A stretch of DNA of 64,000 nt from NCBI GenBank assembly GCA_964568425.1, contig CAZMPO010000007.1, positions 34,091 through 98,090 of the forward strand, in the 5' to 3' direction. Positions 1-7,336 of the stretch are shown piece by piece; position 1 is the first letter of the stretch; each line of letters begins with the position of its first letter. Both the position numbers and the translations under genes were made by a program. Source of the DNA: CAKSQF01 sp964568425 (GTDB lineage: Bacteria > Bacillota > Clostridia > Oscillospirales > CAG-272). The notes beneath the pieces are model-generated. The model ran no database searches. It was not told the DNA's origin and saw only the letters and a list, made by a program, of their open reading frames with translations.

Positions 1-264
1 TGGTTACAGCCGATACTTGCCTCTCTTGTCGGACTGATCCCGAACTGCGCATCCTCCGTCGTTCTGACCGAGCTTTACCTGCTCGATGGTCTGACATTCG
101 GTGCGGTCGTCTCGGGGCTGTCGGTCAATGCGGGGCTTGGGCTGATGGTGCTTTACAAGGAGAATTCACGCATAAAAGAGAACATCTCGATCACCGCACT
201 GGTCATGTTTTTCGGGCTTTTTGCGGGATATTTGCTCACTTTGTTCGCCCACATCGTCGCCTGA
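1..264 (+). CDS. C-terminal part of a putative multi-TM metal/arsenic efflux-type permease (partial)
   Basis: Open from the first base of the window in frame 1 to a TGA at 262-264, so only the last 87 residues are present. Three hydrophobic stretches are visible, with the motif GLIPNCASSVVLTELYL near the start and the basic loop YKENSRIKEN between helices. That motif resembles the C-terminal repeat of the putative 10-TM heavy-metal exporter family (ArsP_2-like, often labelled arsenic efflux or putative manganese transporter in Clostridia). The family assignment comes from memory of the motif, and the substrate cannot be inferred. It is upstream of and parallel to pgk, but pgk has its own promoter. 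Confidence 0.55.
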   Translation, partial: WLQPILASLVGLIPNCASSVVLTELYLLDGLTFGAVVSGLSVNAGLGLMVLYKENSRIKENISITALVMFFGLFAGYLLTLFAHIVA

Positions 265-318
265 CTGAAAATTTCTAAAAAAAATTGCAATTTTTAATAC
301 TTTTTTTCATAAAAGTAC

Positions 319-347
319 TTGATATTTCCGTCGTAATGTGGTAAGAT
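319..347 (+). promoter_or_regulatory. Promoter of pgk-tpiA-ppa
   Basis: TTGATA at 319-324 and TAAGAT at 342-347 with a 17-bp spacer, about 45 bp upstream of the pgk start. The surrounding 265-392 interval is AT-rich and holds no other recognisable feature. Confidence 0.55.
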
Positions 348-392
348 TATTATCGCAAAAAACAGCTTAAATTTTATATGAGGTGAAAACAC

Positions 393-1703
393 ATGTCTAT
401 GTACAACAAAAAGACAATCGAAGACATTGACGTATCCGGCAAGCGTGTTCTTGCAAGATGCGATTTCAACGTTCCCATGAAGGACGGCGTCATTACCGAT
501 GACAAGAGGATCGTCGGCGCGCTTCCTACGATCAACTATCTGGCAGACCACGGTGCGGCAGTTATCCTCTGCTCCCATATGGGTCGCCCTCACAATATCT
601 TCAACGAGAAGCTCAAGCTCGACAAGAAGGAGCTTAAGAAGATCGCCGCTCTTCCCGAGGATCAGCAGGAGGCAGCAAAGGCAGCCGCTCTCGAAAAGGC
701 TAAGAACGATGTCAAGAAGCTCTCGCTTGCCCCCGTTGCCGCTCGCATCTCCGAGCTTTGCGGCAAGGAAGTCATCATGGCAAAGGATGTTATCGGTCCC
801 GATGCAAAGGCAAAGGCTGCCGCTCTGAAGCCCGGTCAGATCCTTATCCTCGAGAACGTTCGTTTCCACGAGGAAGAGGAAAAGAACGATCCCGCATTTG
901 CAAAAGAGCTTGCATCCATGGCTGACATTTACGTAAACGATGCATTCGGCACAGCTCACCGTGCTCACGCATCGACCGCAGGTGTTGCAGACTATCTCCC
1001 TGCCGTATGCGGCTACCTTATTCAGAAAGAGATCTCGGTAATGGGCGATGCTCTTGCAGATCCCAAGCGTCCCTTCGTTGCAATTCTCGGCGGCGCAAAG
1101 GTCTCTGACAAGATCGGCGTTATCGAAAATCTGCTTGACAAGGTCGACACGCTCATCATCGGCGGCGGTATGGCTTACACATTCTACCGTGCAATGGGCA
1201 AATCGATCGGCACATCGATCTGCGAGAACGACAAGGTCGATCTTGCACGCGATATCATGGACAAGGCTCACGCAAAGGGCGTAAACCTTCTCCTCCCCGT
1301 TGACAACATGATCGCTACCTCCTACTCCGAGGATGCCGTATTCATGGAAATGGATTCGGACGCACTTCCCGACGGCTGGATGGGACTTGACATCGGTCTC
1401 AAGACCCAGGAGCTCTACTCCAAGTCGCTCAAGGGCGCAGGCACCATCGTATGGAACGGTCCGATGGGCGTTTCCGAATGGAAGAATTTCGCATCCGGCA
1501 CGATCGCTGTCGCAACCGCAGTTGCAGAGGCGACAGACGAGGGTGCTATCTCGATCATCGGCGGCGGTGATTCGGCGGCTGCAGCCGAGAATCTCGGCTT
1601 TGCCGACAGAATGACCCACATTTCGACAGGCGGCGGCGCATCGCTCGAGTTCCTTGAGGGCAAGGATCTCCCCGGCATCGCATGCCTCAACGACAAAGAC
1701 TGA
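393..1703 (+). CDS. pgk: Phosphoglycerate kinase with an internal insertion
   Basis: Glycolytic enzyme transferring phosphate between 1,3-bisphosphoglycerate and ADP in the cytoplasm. The N-terminal signature KRVLARCDFNVPMKDG (residues 17-32), the substrate-binding SHMGRP (61-66), the FGTAHRAHAS loop and the C-terminal GGGDSAAA glycine-rich motif are all present. It has 436 residues against the usual 390-400. The excess is a Lys/Ala-rich, probably helical insertion at about residues 67-108, between SHMGRP and the conserved SLAPVA segment. The start ATG follows GAGGTG at a good distance. First gene of a pgk-tpiA-ppa run; tpiA begins 25 bp downstream. Confidence 0.97.
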   Translation: MSMYNKKTIEDIDVSGKRVLARCDFNVPMKDGVITDDKRIVGALPTINYLADHGAAVILCSHMGRPHNIFNEKLKLDKKELKKIAALPEDQQEAAKAAALEKAKNDVKKLSLAPVAARISELCGKEVIMAKDVIGPDAKAKAAALKPGQILILENVRFHEEEEKNDPAFAKELASMADIYVNDAFGTAHRAHASTAGVADYLPAVCGYLIQKEISVMGDALADPKRPFVAILGGAKVSDKIGVIENLLDKVDTLIIGGGMAYTFYRAMGKSIGTSICENDKVDLARDIMDKAHAKGVNLLLPVDNMIATSYSEDAVFMEMDSDALPDGWMGLDIGLKTQELYSKSLKGAGTIVWNGPMGVSEWKNFASGTIAVATAVAEATDEGAISIIGGGDSAAAAENLGFADRMTHISTGGGASLEFLEGKDLPGIACLNDKD

Positions 1704-1728
1704 GATCGGACCTTGGAGGATATATAAA

Positions 1729-2496
1729 ATGAGCGCAAGAAAAAGAAGACCCGTCATTGCGGGAAACTGGAAAATGAATCTTACCCCCTCGCAGGCAAAG
1801 GAATTTGCCGCTGATCTCTTCGAGCATGTCAAGGGCAGACGCAGTTGCGACATCGTCGTCTGCGTTCCCGCGATCGACATTCCCGTCGTGGCAAAGGTCC
1901 TTGCGGGCACTGCCGTAAAGGTCGGCGGACAGAACGTCCACTACGAGAAAAAGGGCGCATACACCGGCGAGATCTCGGCTGAGATGCTCGTTGATGCAGG
2001 TGCAAAATATGTTGTTATCGGTCACAGCGAACGCCGTCAGTATTTCGGCGAGACCGACGAAACGGTCAACCTTCGCACCAAGGCTGCAATTAACAGCGAT
2101 CTTACCGCCATCGTTTGCGTCGGTGAGCTGCTCGCAGAGCGCGAGGCAGGCATCACGAGCGAGGTCGTCGCAAGACAGGTAAAGCTTGCCCTTGCAGGCA
2201 TTCCCGCCGAGAAGATGAACCGCGTTATCATCGCTTACGAGCCTGTATGGGCTATCGGCACAGGCAAGACCGCAACAGCCGAGCAGGCTGAGGAGGTCTG
2301 CGCTTTCATCAGATCGACGGTCGCATCGCTCTACAGCAAGTCTCTGGCACGTCAGCTGATCGTCCTCTACGGCGGTTCGATGAACGCAGGCAATGCGGCA
2401 GAACTGCTCGCGATGGAGAACATCGACGGCGGTCTGATCGGCGGAGCATCGCTCAAGGCTGATGCGTTTGCAACGATCGTTGAAGCCGCACAGTAA
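1729..2496 (+). CDS. tpiA: Triosephosphate isomerase
   Basis: Interconverts dihydroxyacetone phosphate and glyceraldehyde 3-phosphate. 255 residues, the normal size. Visible active-site elements are Lys in AGNWKMN, His in VIGHSERR, and the catalytic Glu plus flexible loop in AYEPVWAIGTGKTA, with the phosphate-binding YGGSMNAGN and GGLIGGASL near the C-terminus. The start was set at the ATG preceded by GGAGGA (1715-1720). The open frame reaches back to 1654, but that part overlaps pgk and has no ribosome site. Confidence 0.97.
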   Translation: MSARKRRPVIAGNWKMNLTPSQAKEFAADLFEHVKGRRSCDIVVCVPAIDIPVVAKVLAGTAVKVGGQNVHYEKKGAYTGEISAEMLVDAGAKYVVIGHSERRQYFGETDETVNLRTKAAINSDLTAIVCVGELLAEREAGITSEVVARQVKLALAGIPAEKMNRVIIAYEPVWAIGTGKTATAEQAEEVCAFIRSTVASLYSKSLARQLIVLYGGSMNAGNAAELLAMENIDGGLIGGASLKADAFATIVEAAQ

Positions 2497-2509
2497 TTTC
2501 ATCTGATCT

Positions 2510-2543
2510 ACGGGGAGGGATTCGGCAACGGATCGCTCCCCGT
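2510..2543 (+). terminator. Hairpin between tpiA and ppa
   Basis: An 8-bp inverted repeat ACGGGGAG / CTCCCCGT with an 18-nt loop lies in the tpiA-ppa gap, followed only by GTTTG. It may act as a weak terminator or as an mRNA-end stabiliser that sets ppa dosage. No second promoter was obvious. Confidence 0.35.
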
Positions 2544-2573
2544 TTGTACACAAACGAAAGGATTATGACTAAT

Positions 2574-3107
2574 ATGAACATATGGCACGACATAGATCCC
2601 GACAGAGTCCACCCCGAAGATTTTTACGCGGTCATCGAGATCCCGAAGGGATGCAAGAACAAATACGAGCTTGACAAAGAGACCGGATTTCTGAAGCTCG
2701 ATCGAATACTCTACACCGCAACTCACTATCCCGCAAACTACGGATTCATTCCGCGCACATACGCAGATGACGGTGACCCGCTTGACGTTCTGATACTCTG
2801 CAGTGAGTCGATCACGCCGCTCACCCTCGTGCACGCCTATCCGATCGGCGTCATACGCATGATGGACAACGGAAAGCTTGACGAGAAGATCATCGCCATC
2901 CCCTTCTCCGACCCCACATACAACGGTTACCGCTCCATATTTGCACTTCCACGCCATGTCTACGAGGAGATGCAACACTTTTTCACCGTCTACAAAACGC
3001 TTGAGCACAAGGAAACGGTAGTCAACAACGTCGGCGACGAGCGAGACGCCGCCAAGATCATCGCCGCCGCGATCGAAAATTACAACAAAACCTACGGTGC
3101 AGAGTAA
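2574..3107 (+). CDS. ppa: Family I inorganic pyrophosphatase
   Basis: Hydrolyses pyrophosphate to two phosphates, pulling biosynthetic reactions forward. The family signature DGDPLDVLIL carries the metal-binding aspartates. EIPKGCKNKYELDKETG and HYPANYGFIP are also diagnostic. 177 residues, typical for the soluble Mg-dependent family. The start chosen is ATG 2574 (MNIWHDI), because it matches the usual N-terminus and lies 11 nt after AAAGGA; an in-frame ATG at 2565 is only 2 nt after it. It is the last gene before the strong terminator at 3137-3186. Confidence 0.93.
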   Translation: MNIWHDIDPDRVHPEDFYAVIEIPKGCKNKYELDKETGFLKLDRILYTATHYPANYGFIPRTYADDGDPLDVLILCSESITPLTLVHAYPIGVIRMMDNGKLDEKIIAIPFSDPTYNGYRSIFALPRHVYEEMQHFFTVYKTLEHKETVVNNVGDERDAAKIIAAAIENYNKTYGAE

Positions 3108-3136
3108 AATCGAGGACGGGCGATCACACCCGCAAC

Positions 3137-3186
3137 AAAAAATCTGTCTCAATTGCCGCCCTTCGGCGATTGAGACAGATTTTTTT
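3137..3186. terminator. Bidirectional intrinsic terminator between convergent ppa and GH gene
   Basis: A 22-bp stem, with arms at 3137-3158 and 3165-3186, has a run of A on its left flank and T on its right. It can therefore end both the plus-strand ppa transcript and the minus-strand gene that stops at 3193. Confidence 0.85.
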
Positions 3187-3192
3187 GGATTT

Positions 3193-4272
3193 TTATTCCT
3201 TTGTAAGCTCTTTGATCAGTTCGATCTCCTGTGGATCGTACGGTGTATGATCCTCTCTGAAAAGGTCGTGCTGCCATTTTGTGTAGTCAAGCTCGGGGCG
3301 CGCGGCTTTAAGCCACTCCCAAGGGAGATAAAACTGTGAATATCCCGCGACAAGTCCCCAGTTGAAGCTTGCGATCTGCTTTTCCCGATAGAAGGGGAGC
3401 TGATCGGCGATATTGTTGTCGAGTATGCGGTGAAGCCACTCGGTGTTTGCCATCGGGCGACCCTCTTTTTCAAGCTCGGAAACGATATTTTTGACCTTCC
3501 AAAAGGGCTCGTAGTCATGGAAGCTCACGATATCCGACAGGTCAACGGCAAGCTTTTGTATCGGGGAGAGCTTTGCCTCGGGATCTGCGCCGTAATCGTC
3601 CGAATAGCTCCATGCGCCGACGGTCAGCGGTGCTGTCGGCTCATATTCGCGCGCGATCTCGAAGGTGCGTTTGAGATAGGGCACGCTCATTTCCTCTCTC
3701 TTGCTGTTGCCCGGCTCGTTCCAAAGATCCCAGATAACTATCCTCTCGTCCTTGGCGAAGCGTCCGAAAATGTCGCGGAGATACTGCTCACAGATCGGTC
3801 GCCACTCGGGCTCGTCCCAGAGTATCCATCCCTTTGCGTCCTTGGGCGGTGTGATATGTGCGCTGTTTCTGTGTCCGCCGTGGCATCCGACATCGTAATG
3901 TCCATGCCCGGGTGTCGGCTTTGGTATCTCGATCTTCTCGGGGCGACCGAACGAGACACAATCGTTGAAGAGCACGGGCATCACCGACAGTCCGTGCGAG
4001 TAAAAGAGTCCCAGCACGCGATCGATCCTGTCAAGGCAGACGCCTCTCTCGTGATACCAGCTGTCGAACGGAAACCAGATTCGAACGCTGTTAAATCCGA
4101 TCGAACGCGCAAGCTCCATTTCGCTCTCGAGTGTCGGAAGCATCTCTTCAAGCGTGTCATCCTTCCACATTGACAGCACGGGTGTCTGCGAGGGCACGAA
4201 ATTGCAGCCGACGATCCACGGTCTGCTGTTCCAATATTCCCACGCTTTTTCTTTTGTCCATCTTTCTTTCAT
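3193..4272 (-). CDS. Putative cytoplasmic glycoside hydrolase (clan GH-A, GH5-like TIM barrel)
   Basis: A 359-residue protein without a signal peptide. VIWDLWNEPGN contains the Asn-Glu pair typical of the acid/base residue in clan GH-A hydrolases, and the later PMANTEWLHR supplies a plausible nucleophile Glu. A beta-strand motif SVRIWFPFDSWYHERG lies near the N-terminus. It resembles proteins often annotated as 1,4-beta-xylanase or mannanase in gut Clostridia, but the substrate cannot be read from sequence. The start was moved from the longest frame (4314) to ATG 4272 because AAAGGAG lies 7 nt upstream. It is a monocistron with its own promoter (4305-4333). Confidence 0.75.
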   Translation of the reverse strand: MKERWTKEKAWEYWNSRPWIVGCNFVPSQTPVLSMWKDDTLEEMLPTLESEMELARSIGFNSVRIWFPFDSWYHERGVCLDRIDRVLGLFYSHGLSVMPVLFNDCVSFGRPEKIEIPKPTPGHGHYDVGCHGGHRNSAHITPPKDAKGWILWDEPEWRPICEQYLRDIFGRFAKDERIVIWDLWNEPGNSKREEMSVPYLKRTFEIAREYEPTAPLTVGAWSYSDDYGADPEAKLSPIQKLAVDLSDIVSFHDYEPFWKVKNIVSELEKEGRPMANTEWLHRILDNNIADQLPFYREKQIASFNWGLVAGYSQFYLPWEWLKAARPELDYTKWQHDLFREDHTPYDPQEIELIKELTKE

Positions 4273-4304
4273 AGATAAAGCTCCTTTCGAGGTTTGTTGT
4301 ATGC

Positions 4305-4333
4305 ATTTTACCATATTTCACCACGATTGTCAA
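4305..4333 (-). promoter_or_regulatory. Promoter of the glycoside-hydrolase gene
   Basis: Minus strand TTGACA (4333-4328), 17-bp spacer, TAAAAT (4310-4305), ending about 33 bp upstream of the chosen start codon. This also supports the shortened start. Confidence 0.7.
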
Positions 4334-4468
4334 GTATGTTCTTGGCAGGGCGGAATTTTTTGTGATAGAATTTCGACGATCACGGCAATTTGCATACGAT
4401 GGATATTTCCGCAAGGTCGACTGCTCTCACTCAAGCAAGGCAGTTCCAAACATGCAGAGCTTCCTTGT

Positions 4469-5113
4469 TTATTCGATTTTTTCAATAAGATCTTCAACAT
4501 CGCAATAAAGCACCTTTGCGAGCGTGACGATATGCTCTGTCGCGGCGCGGTTTATGTTTTTTTGGCATTGCTCATATTGCTGAATGGTGCGTAACGGAAT
4601 GCCCGACAGCTGTGCAAGCTTGCGTTGGCTCAGACCGACCGCAAGGCGTCGCATTTTGAGATTTGTTTCAGGCTTTGCCGATTTATACATCTCGTTCATC
4701 TTATCGACAAATTGCCGAATATCCATTTCATGATAGGGCGAGTAAAGGGCGCGAACATCTCTGATGGGAACAGACCGCACGATCTCCTCGAAGGTTAAGG
4801 ATGTTGCCCACTGATAGTAAGCAAGTGCCCAGCCGGTCCAATATTCCGCACTTCGATCGATCGTGTATCTCGGCTTTACGCGATCGATCGAAATTTCCGC
4901 ACGCACAAGCACCTCATAAGCAAGCTCCACGCCCGACATACCGACGGTGAGTGTAAAATCACCATCGCCGAAGCGTTTCGCGACCCCCGAGCGTATGAAC
5001 AGATCAAAAAAATCGGCAATATCATATTTCAGATCATAAACCGCAAAATCAAGCATGCGCCCAAGGGCGGTGCGAGCTTTTTCAAGATAGACCTTATCGT
5101 AAGCGCGCATCAT
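4469..5113 (-). CDS. XRE-family helix-turn-helix protein with an N-terminal partner domain (putative antitoxin/regulator)
   Basis: 214 residues in two parts. The C-terminal 65 residues are a clear XRE helix-turn-helix (MRRLAVGLSQRKLAQLSG, then IPLRTIQQYEQ and a third helix ending VEDLIEKIE). The N-terminal 120 residues are an uncharacterised alpha-rich domain (DFAVYDLKYDIADFFDLFIR). It overlaps the preceding DUF3990 gene by 20 bp, so the two are translationally coupled, and GAGGAG lies 10 nt before the ATG. By analogy with coupled toxin-antitoxin pairs it is the likely neutraliser and autoregulator of its neighbour. That role is inferred. Confidence 0.72.
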   Translation of the reverse strand: MMRAYDKVYLEKARTALGRMLDFAVYDLKYDIADFFDLFIRSGVAKRFGDGDFTLTVGMSGVELAYEVLVRAEISIDRVKPRYTIDRSAEYWTGWALAYYQWATSLTFEEIVRSVPIRDVRALYSPYHEMDIRQFVDKMNEMYKSAKPETNLKMRRLAVGLSQRKLAQLSGIPLRTIQQYEQCQKNINRAATEHIVTLAKVLYCDVEDLIEKIE

Positions 5114-5771
5114 CCGGCATCATCTCCTCGTCCATGATCTGCGCAATGTACAGATCGCCGCGCTGACGGCGGTTTCGCTCACCGCTGAAATATTCGTTTC
5201 GTGCATCTCTGTCACGCGAGCTTTTCCGAGGGTACCACTCGCTGCTCTTTGCGACCTCAAATCCGACGAACCGTAATTTTTCGAATGACGCCCTGCTCTT
5301 TAAGACAAATTGTTGACCGAGCTTGCCGAGGTACATCGCGTTGCCGAGTTGTCGATAGGAGATCGTACCGTTTATAAAATCCTGCGCAAACGAAAAATAG
5401 CTGTCGTCGGCGCGATATCCGATTATTACATCATAATTTTCGTAATCTACCGCAAAATTTGCAAGCAAATATTCCTTTGCCTCAAGCGAAAGTCCCGACG
5501 GGACATCAAATTCGCGATTTTTCAGCAGGATCGCGAGCCAATGCAGAAGACAATACTCGGGCGATCTGAGATCAAGCATCCGCATTCCGCTGCACTCAAG
5601 CTCATAACAGTTTGCATAGCCGTCCCGATCTTTACAAACGCCCCATTCCTTTGCCATCTCAAGGCTTTCTGTACAATAAAAGCCGATACCGTAGTCGTTG
5701 TAAGCCTTACCGTAACCATAGATCGGCTTCTCAACGATATTCGCCGAGCCATGATAGAGCCTTTTGATCAT
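5094..5771 (-). CDS. DUF3990 protein, putative ADP-ribosyltransferase-like toxin
   Basis: 225 residues beginning MIKRLYHGSANIVEKP, followed by YGIGFYCTESLEMAKEW. The LYHGS...GxGFYxT pattern is the hallmark of DUF3990, a domain with resemblance to ADP-ribosyltransferases and repeatedly found beside small HTH genes. No signal peptide or membrane segment is seen. The start was set at ATG 5771, 8 nt after AAAGGCGG; the upstream ATG at 5777 is too close. It is transcribed first in a two-gene unit with the XRE gene. NAD use and toxicity are inferences. Confidence 0.68.
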   Translation of the reverse strand: MIKRLYHGSANIVEKPIYGYGKAYNDYGIGFYCTESLEMAKEWGVCKDRDGYANCYELECSGMRMLDLRSPEYCLLHWLAILLKNREFDVPSGLSLEAKEYLLANFAVDYENYDVIIGYRADDSYFSFAQDFINGTISYRQLGNAMYLGKLGQQFVLKSRASFEKLRFVGFEVAKSSEWYPRKSSRDRDARNEYFSGERNRRQRGDLYIAQIMDEEMMPDDARLR

Positions 5772-5807
5772 AAGCATGACCGCCTTTCTTTATATTTTCT
5801 TGTGTTT

Positions 5808-5836
5808 ATTATACTCCCAAAGGAGTAGTTTGTCAA
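5808..5836 (-). promoter_or_regulatory. Promoter with embedded palindromic operator for the DUF3990-XRE pair
   Basis: Minus strand TTGACA (5836-5831), exactly 17 bp, TATAAT (5813-5808). Between and partly overlapping the -10 is a perfect dyad TACTCC-CAAA-GGAGTA (5812-5827). Placement between the two core elements is ideal for repression by a dimeric HTH protein, most simply the XRE protein of the same operon. Confidence 0.75.
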
Positions 5837-5878
5837 CAATTCGGGCGAAGTTCACAAAAATGTTACACTCATTTTAAC

Positions 5879-5913
5879 AAAAAAAGAGGCACGCCTACTG
5901 TTGCCTCTTTTTT
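5879..5913 (-). terminator. Intrinsic terminator at the end of the pyrimidine operon
   Basis: A 12-bp stem AAAAAAGAGGCA / TGCCTCTTTTTT (5880-5891 and 5902-5913) with a 10-nt loop, followed by a T run in the minus-strand sense, just after the dockerin gene stop at 5919. Confidence 0.85.
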
Positions 5914-5918
5914 GTCTT

Positions 5919-7319
5919 TCATCCCGCGCCGAGTATGACGCTTGACTCGCCTGTGGCGGAGTCATAGTTTGCGATATATTTTTTTAGCAAAATGATGTCG
6001 GCGGAGGTTATTTTGCCGTCGCCGTTAGCATCGCCGTTGCCGGGGATGACGATGCTTGAAGTGCCCGTTTTGCCGTCGTAATTGGCGATATACTTTTTGA
6101 GCAAAATGACATCGGCGGAGGTGATCATGCCGTCGCCGTTGGCATCGCCGTATTTTATCGGTGCGAATTTGCGTATCTCGCAGTCGCTTGAATACGGCTC
6201 ATCTCCGACAAGATACTCGATAAAGCCGTCCCTTGCGAGCAGGGCGAATATCGAACCGTCGGAGCAGGTCAGCACGCACTCCGACCTGCCGCTTTTGACA
6301 TCGAGCGAGTATATGCCGTCGGGACCGTTATAATATAGCTTACCGCCGTATGCGCAGACACCGGCGAATTTGTCGACATAGTAGCTGAACGCACCGGCAT
6401 ACCAAATATCATCTACTGTAAATACTGTGCGTTTTGTGCGATTTTTGGTGTCTATCTCGCAGATATTACCATTTCTATCGGCAAAATACCACCTGCCGTT
6501 AAGCCATCCGCCCGAATTTTCGAAGTTCTCGAGAAGATCGCCGCAATAATCGGTATCGCAGGGATGATCGGAGACCCAATCGTGATACCCGAGCTTTTTC
6601 ATCTCGGCATCCGAACGAAGGAAGTACGCCTTGGACGCGTGTGACAGCCTATCGGGGATCCATTCAGCCCACGTGGTATCGACATTGTACCACTTGCCGT
6701 CGATCTTGACTATATTCCACACATGATTCATCGCCGACGAGGTCGCATATCCGACGCTCATGCCGAGGCGTTGGAGAATTATCGCGTAAAGCTGTGAATA
6801 TGCATTGCAGACACCTCTGCCGTTTGCGAGCAGTTCGTTTGCGCGGTAATATTCAAAATCGGTATCGTATTCGAAATTCGTGCACAGATATTCAAACATC
6901 CAGAGTGCCTTGTCGATATCCTTTGTGATATCGCTCGGCATCGCGGAGATGATCTTCCCTATCTCAGCATCTGCGGCGGCGATCTCGGAACTGTCGGCGG
7001 TATATGATATCCTCAGCGTCGTAACTCTGCCGTTCGAGGGAAAATAGGAATATGATCTGCTGCCGACATAGTAAAACTCGGGGTTCTTTAACAGCTCGTC
7101 AAAGATCTCGTTCAGCTCATCGATGGTGACATTGTACTCATACATTTGCAAGTCGGTGTCAAGCTTCTCTATAGCGGTGATTATCGCCGCCCTTGCGGTG
7201 GTCTTTGATCTTGCCGCTGCGGTTTGCGAGGTCTCGATCGCCGATATCGGCATATATGACACAGCGACCGCCGATGCGACAAGGAGAGTCGCGACAGACC
7301 TTTTTATGAGGTTTTTCAT
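5919..7319 (-). CDS. Secreted transglutaminase-like protein with C-terminal type I dockerin
   Basis: 466 residues. The signal peptide is MKNLIKRSVATLLVASAVA followed by a probable cleavage near residue 27. A transglutaminase-like core has the triad Cys171 (GRGVCNAY), His199 (MNHVWN) and Asp214 (YNVDTTW). The middle section is rich in beta strands and resembles a short repeat module. The last 70 residues hold two calcium-binding dockerin repeats (YGDANGDGMITSADVILLKK and NGDANGDGKITSADIILLKK). It probably acts outside the cell as a peptidase or crosslinking-type enzyme docked to a cohesin. The start at 7319 is supported by the signal peptide; AAGGAG is 13 nt upstream. It sits only 17 bp after pyrB, as the last gene of the pyrimidine operon. 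Confidence 0.82.
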   Translation of the reverse strand: MKNLIKRSVATLLVASAVAVSYMPISAIETSQTAAARSKTTARAAIITAIEKLDTDLQMYEYNVTIDELNEIFDELLKNPEFYYVGSRSYSYFPSNGRVTTLRISYTADSSEIAAADAEIGKIISAMPSDITKDIDKALWMFEYLCTNFEYDTDFEYYRANELLANGRGVCNAYSQLYAIILQRLGMSVGYATSSAMNHVWNIVKIDGKWYNVDTTWAEWIPDRLSHASKAYFLRSDAEMKKLGYHDWVSDHPCDTDYCGDLLENFENSGGWLNGRWYFADRNGNICEIDTKNRTKRTVFTVDDIWYAGAFSYYVDKFAGVCAYGGKLYYNGPDGIYSLDVKSGRSECVLTCSDGSIFALLARDGFIEYLVGDEPYSSDCEIRKFAPIKYGDANGDGMITSADVILLKKYIANYDGKTGTSSIVIPGNGDANGDGKITSADIILLKKYIANYDSATGESSVILGAG

Positions 7320-7336
7320 GGCATAAACAAATCTCC

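Noticed and set aside
294..1910. 538-residue minus-strand open frame opposite pgk
   Set aside because: Exact antisense shadow of pgk and tpiA, no ribosome site, Cys/Leu-rich composition unlike a real protein.
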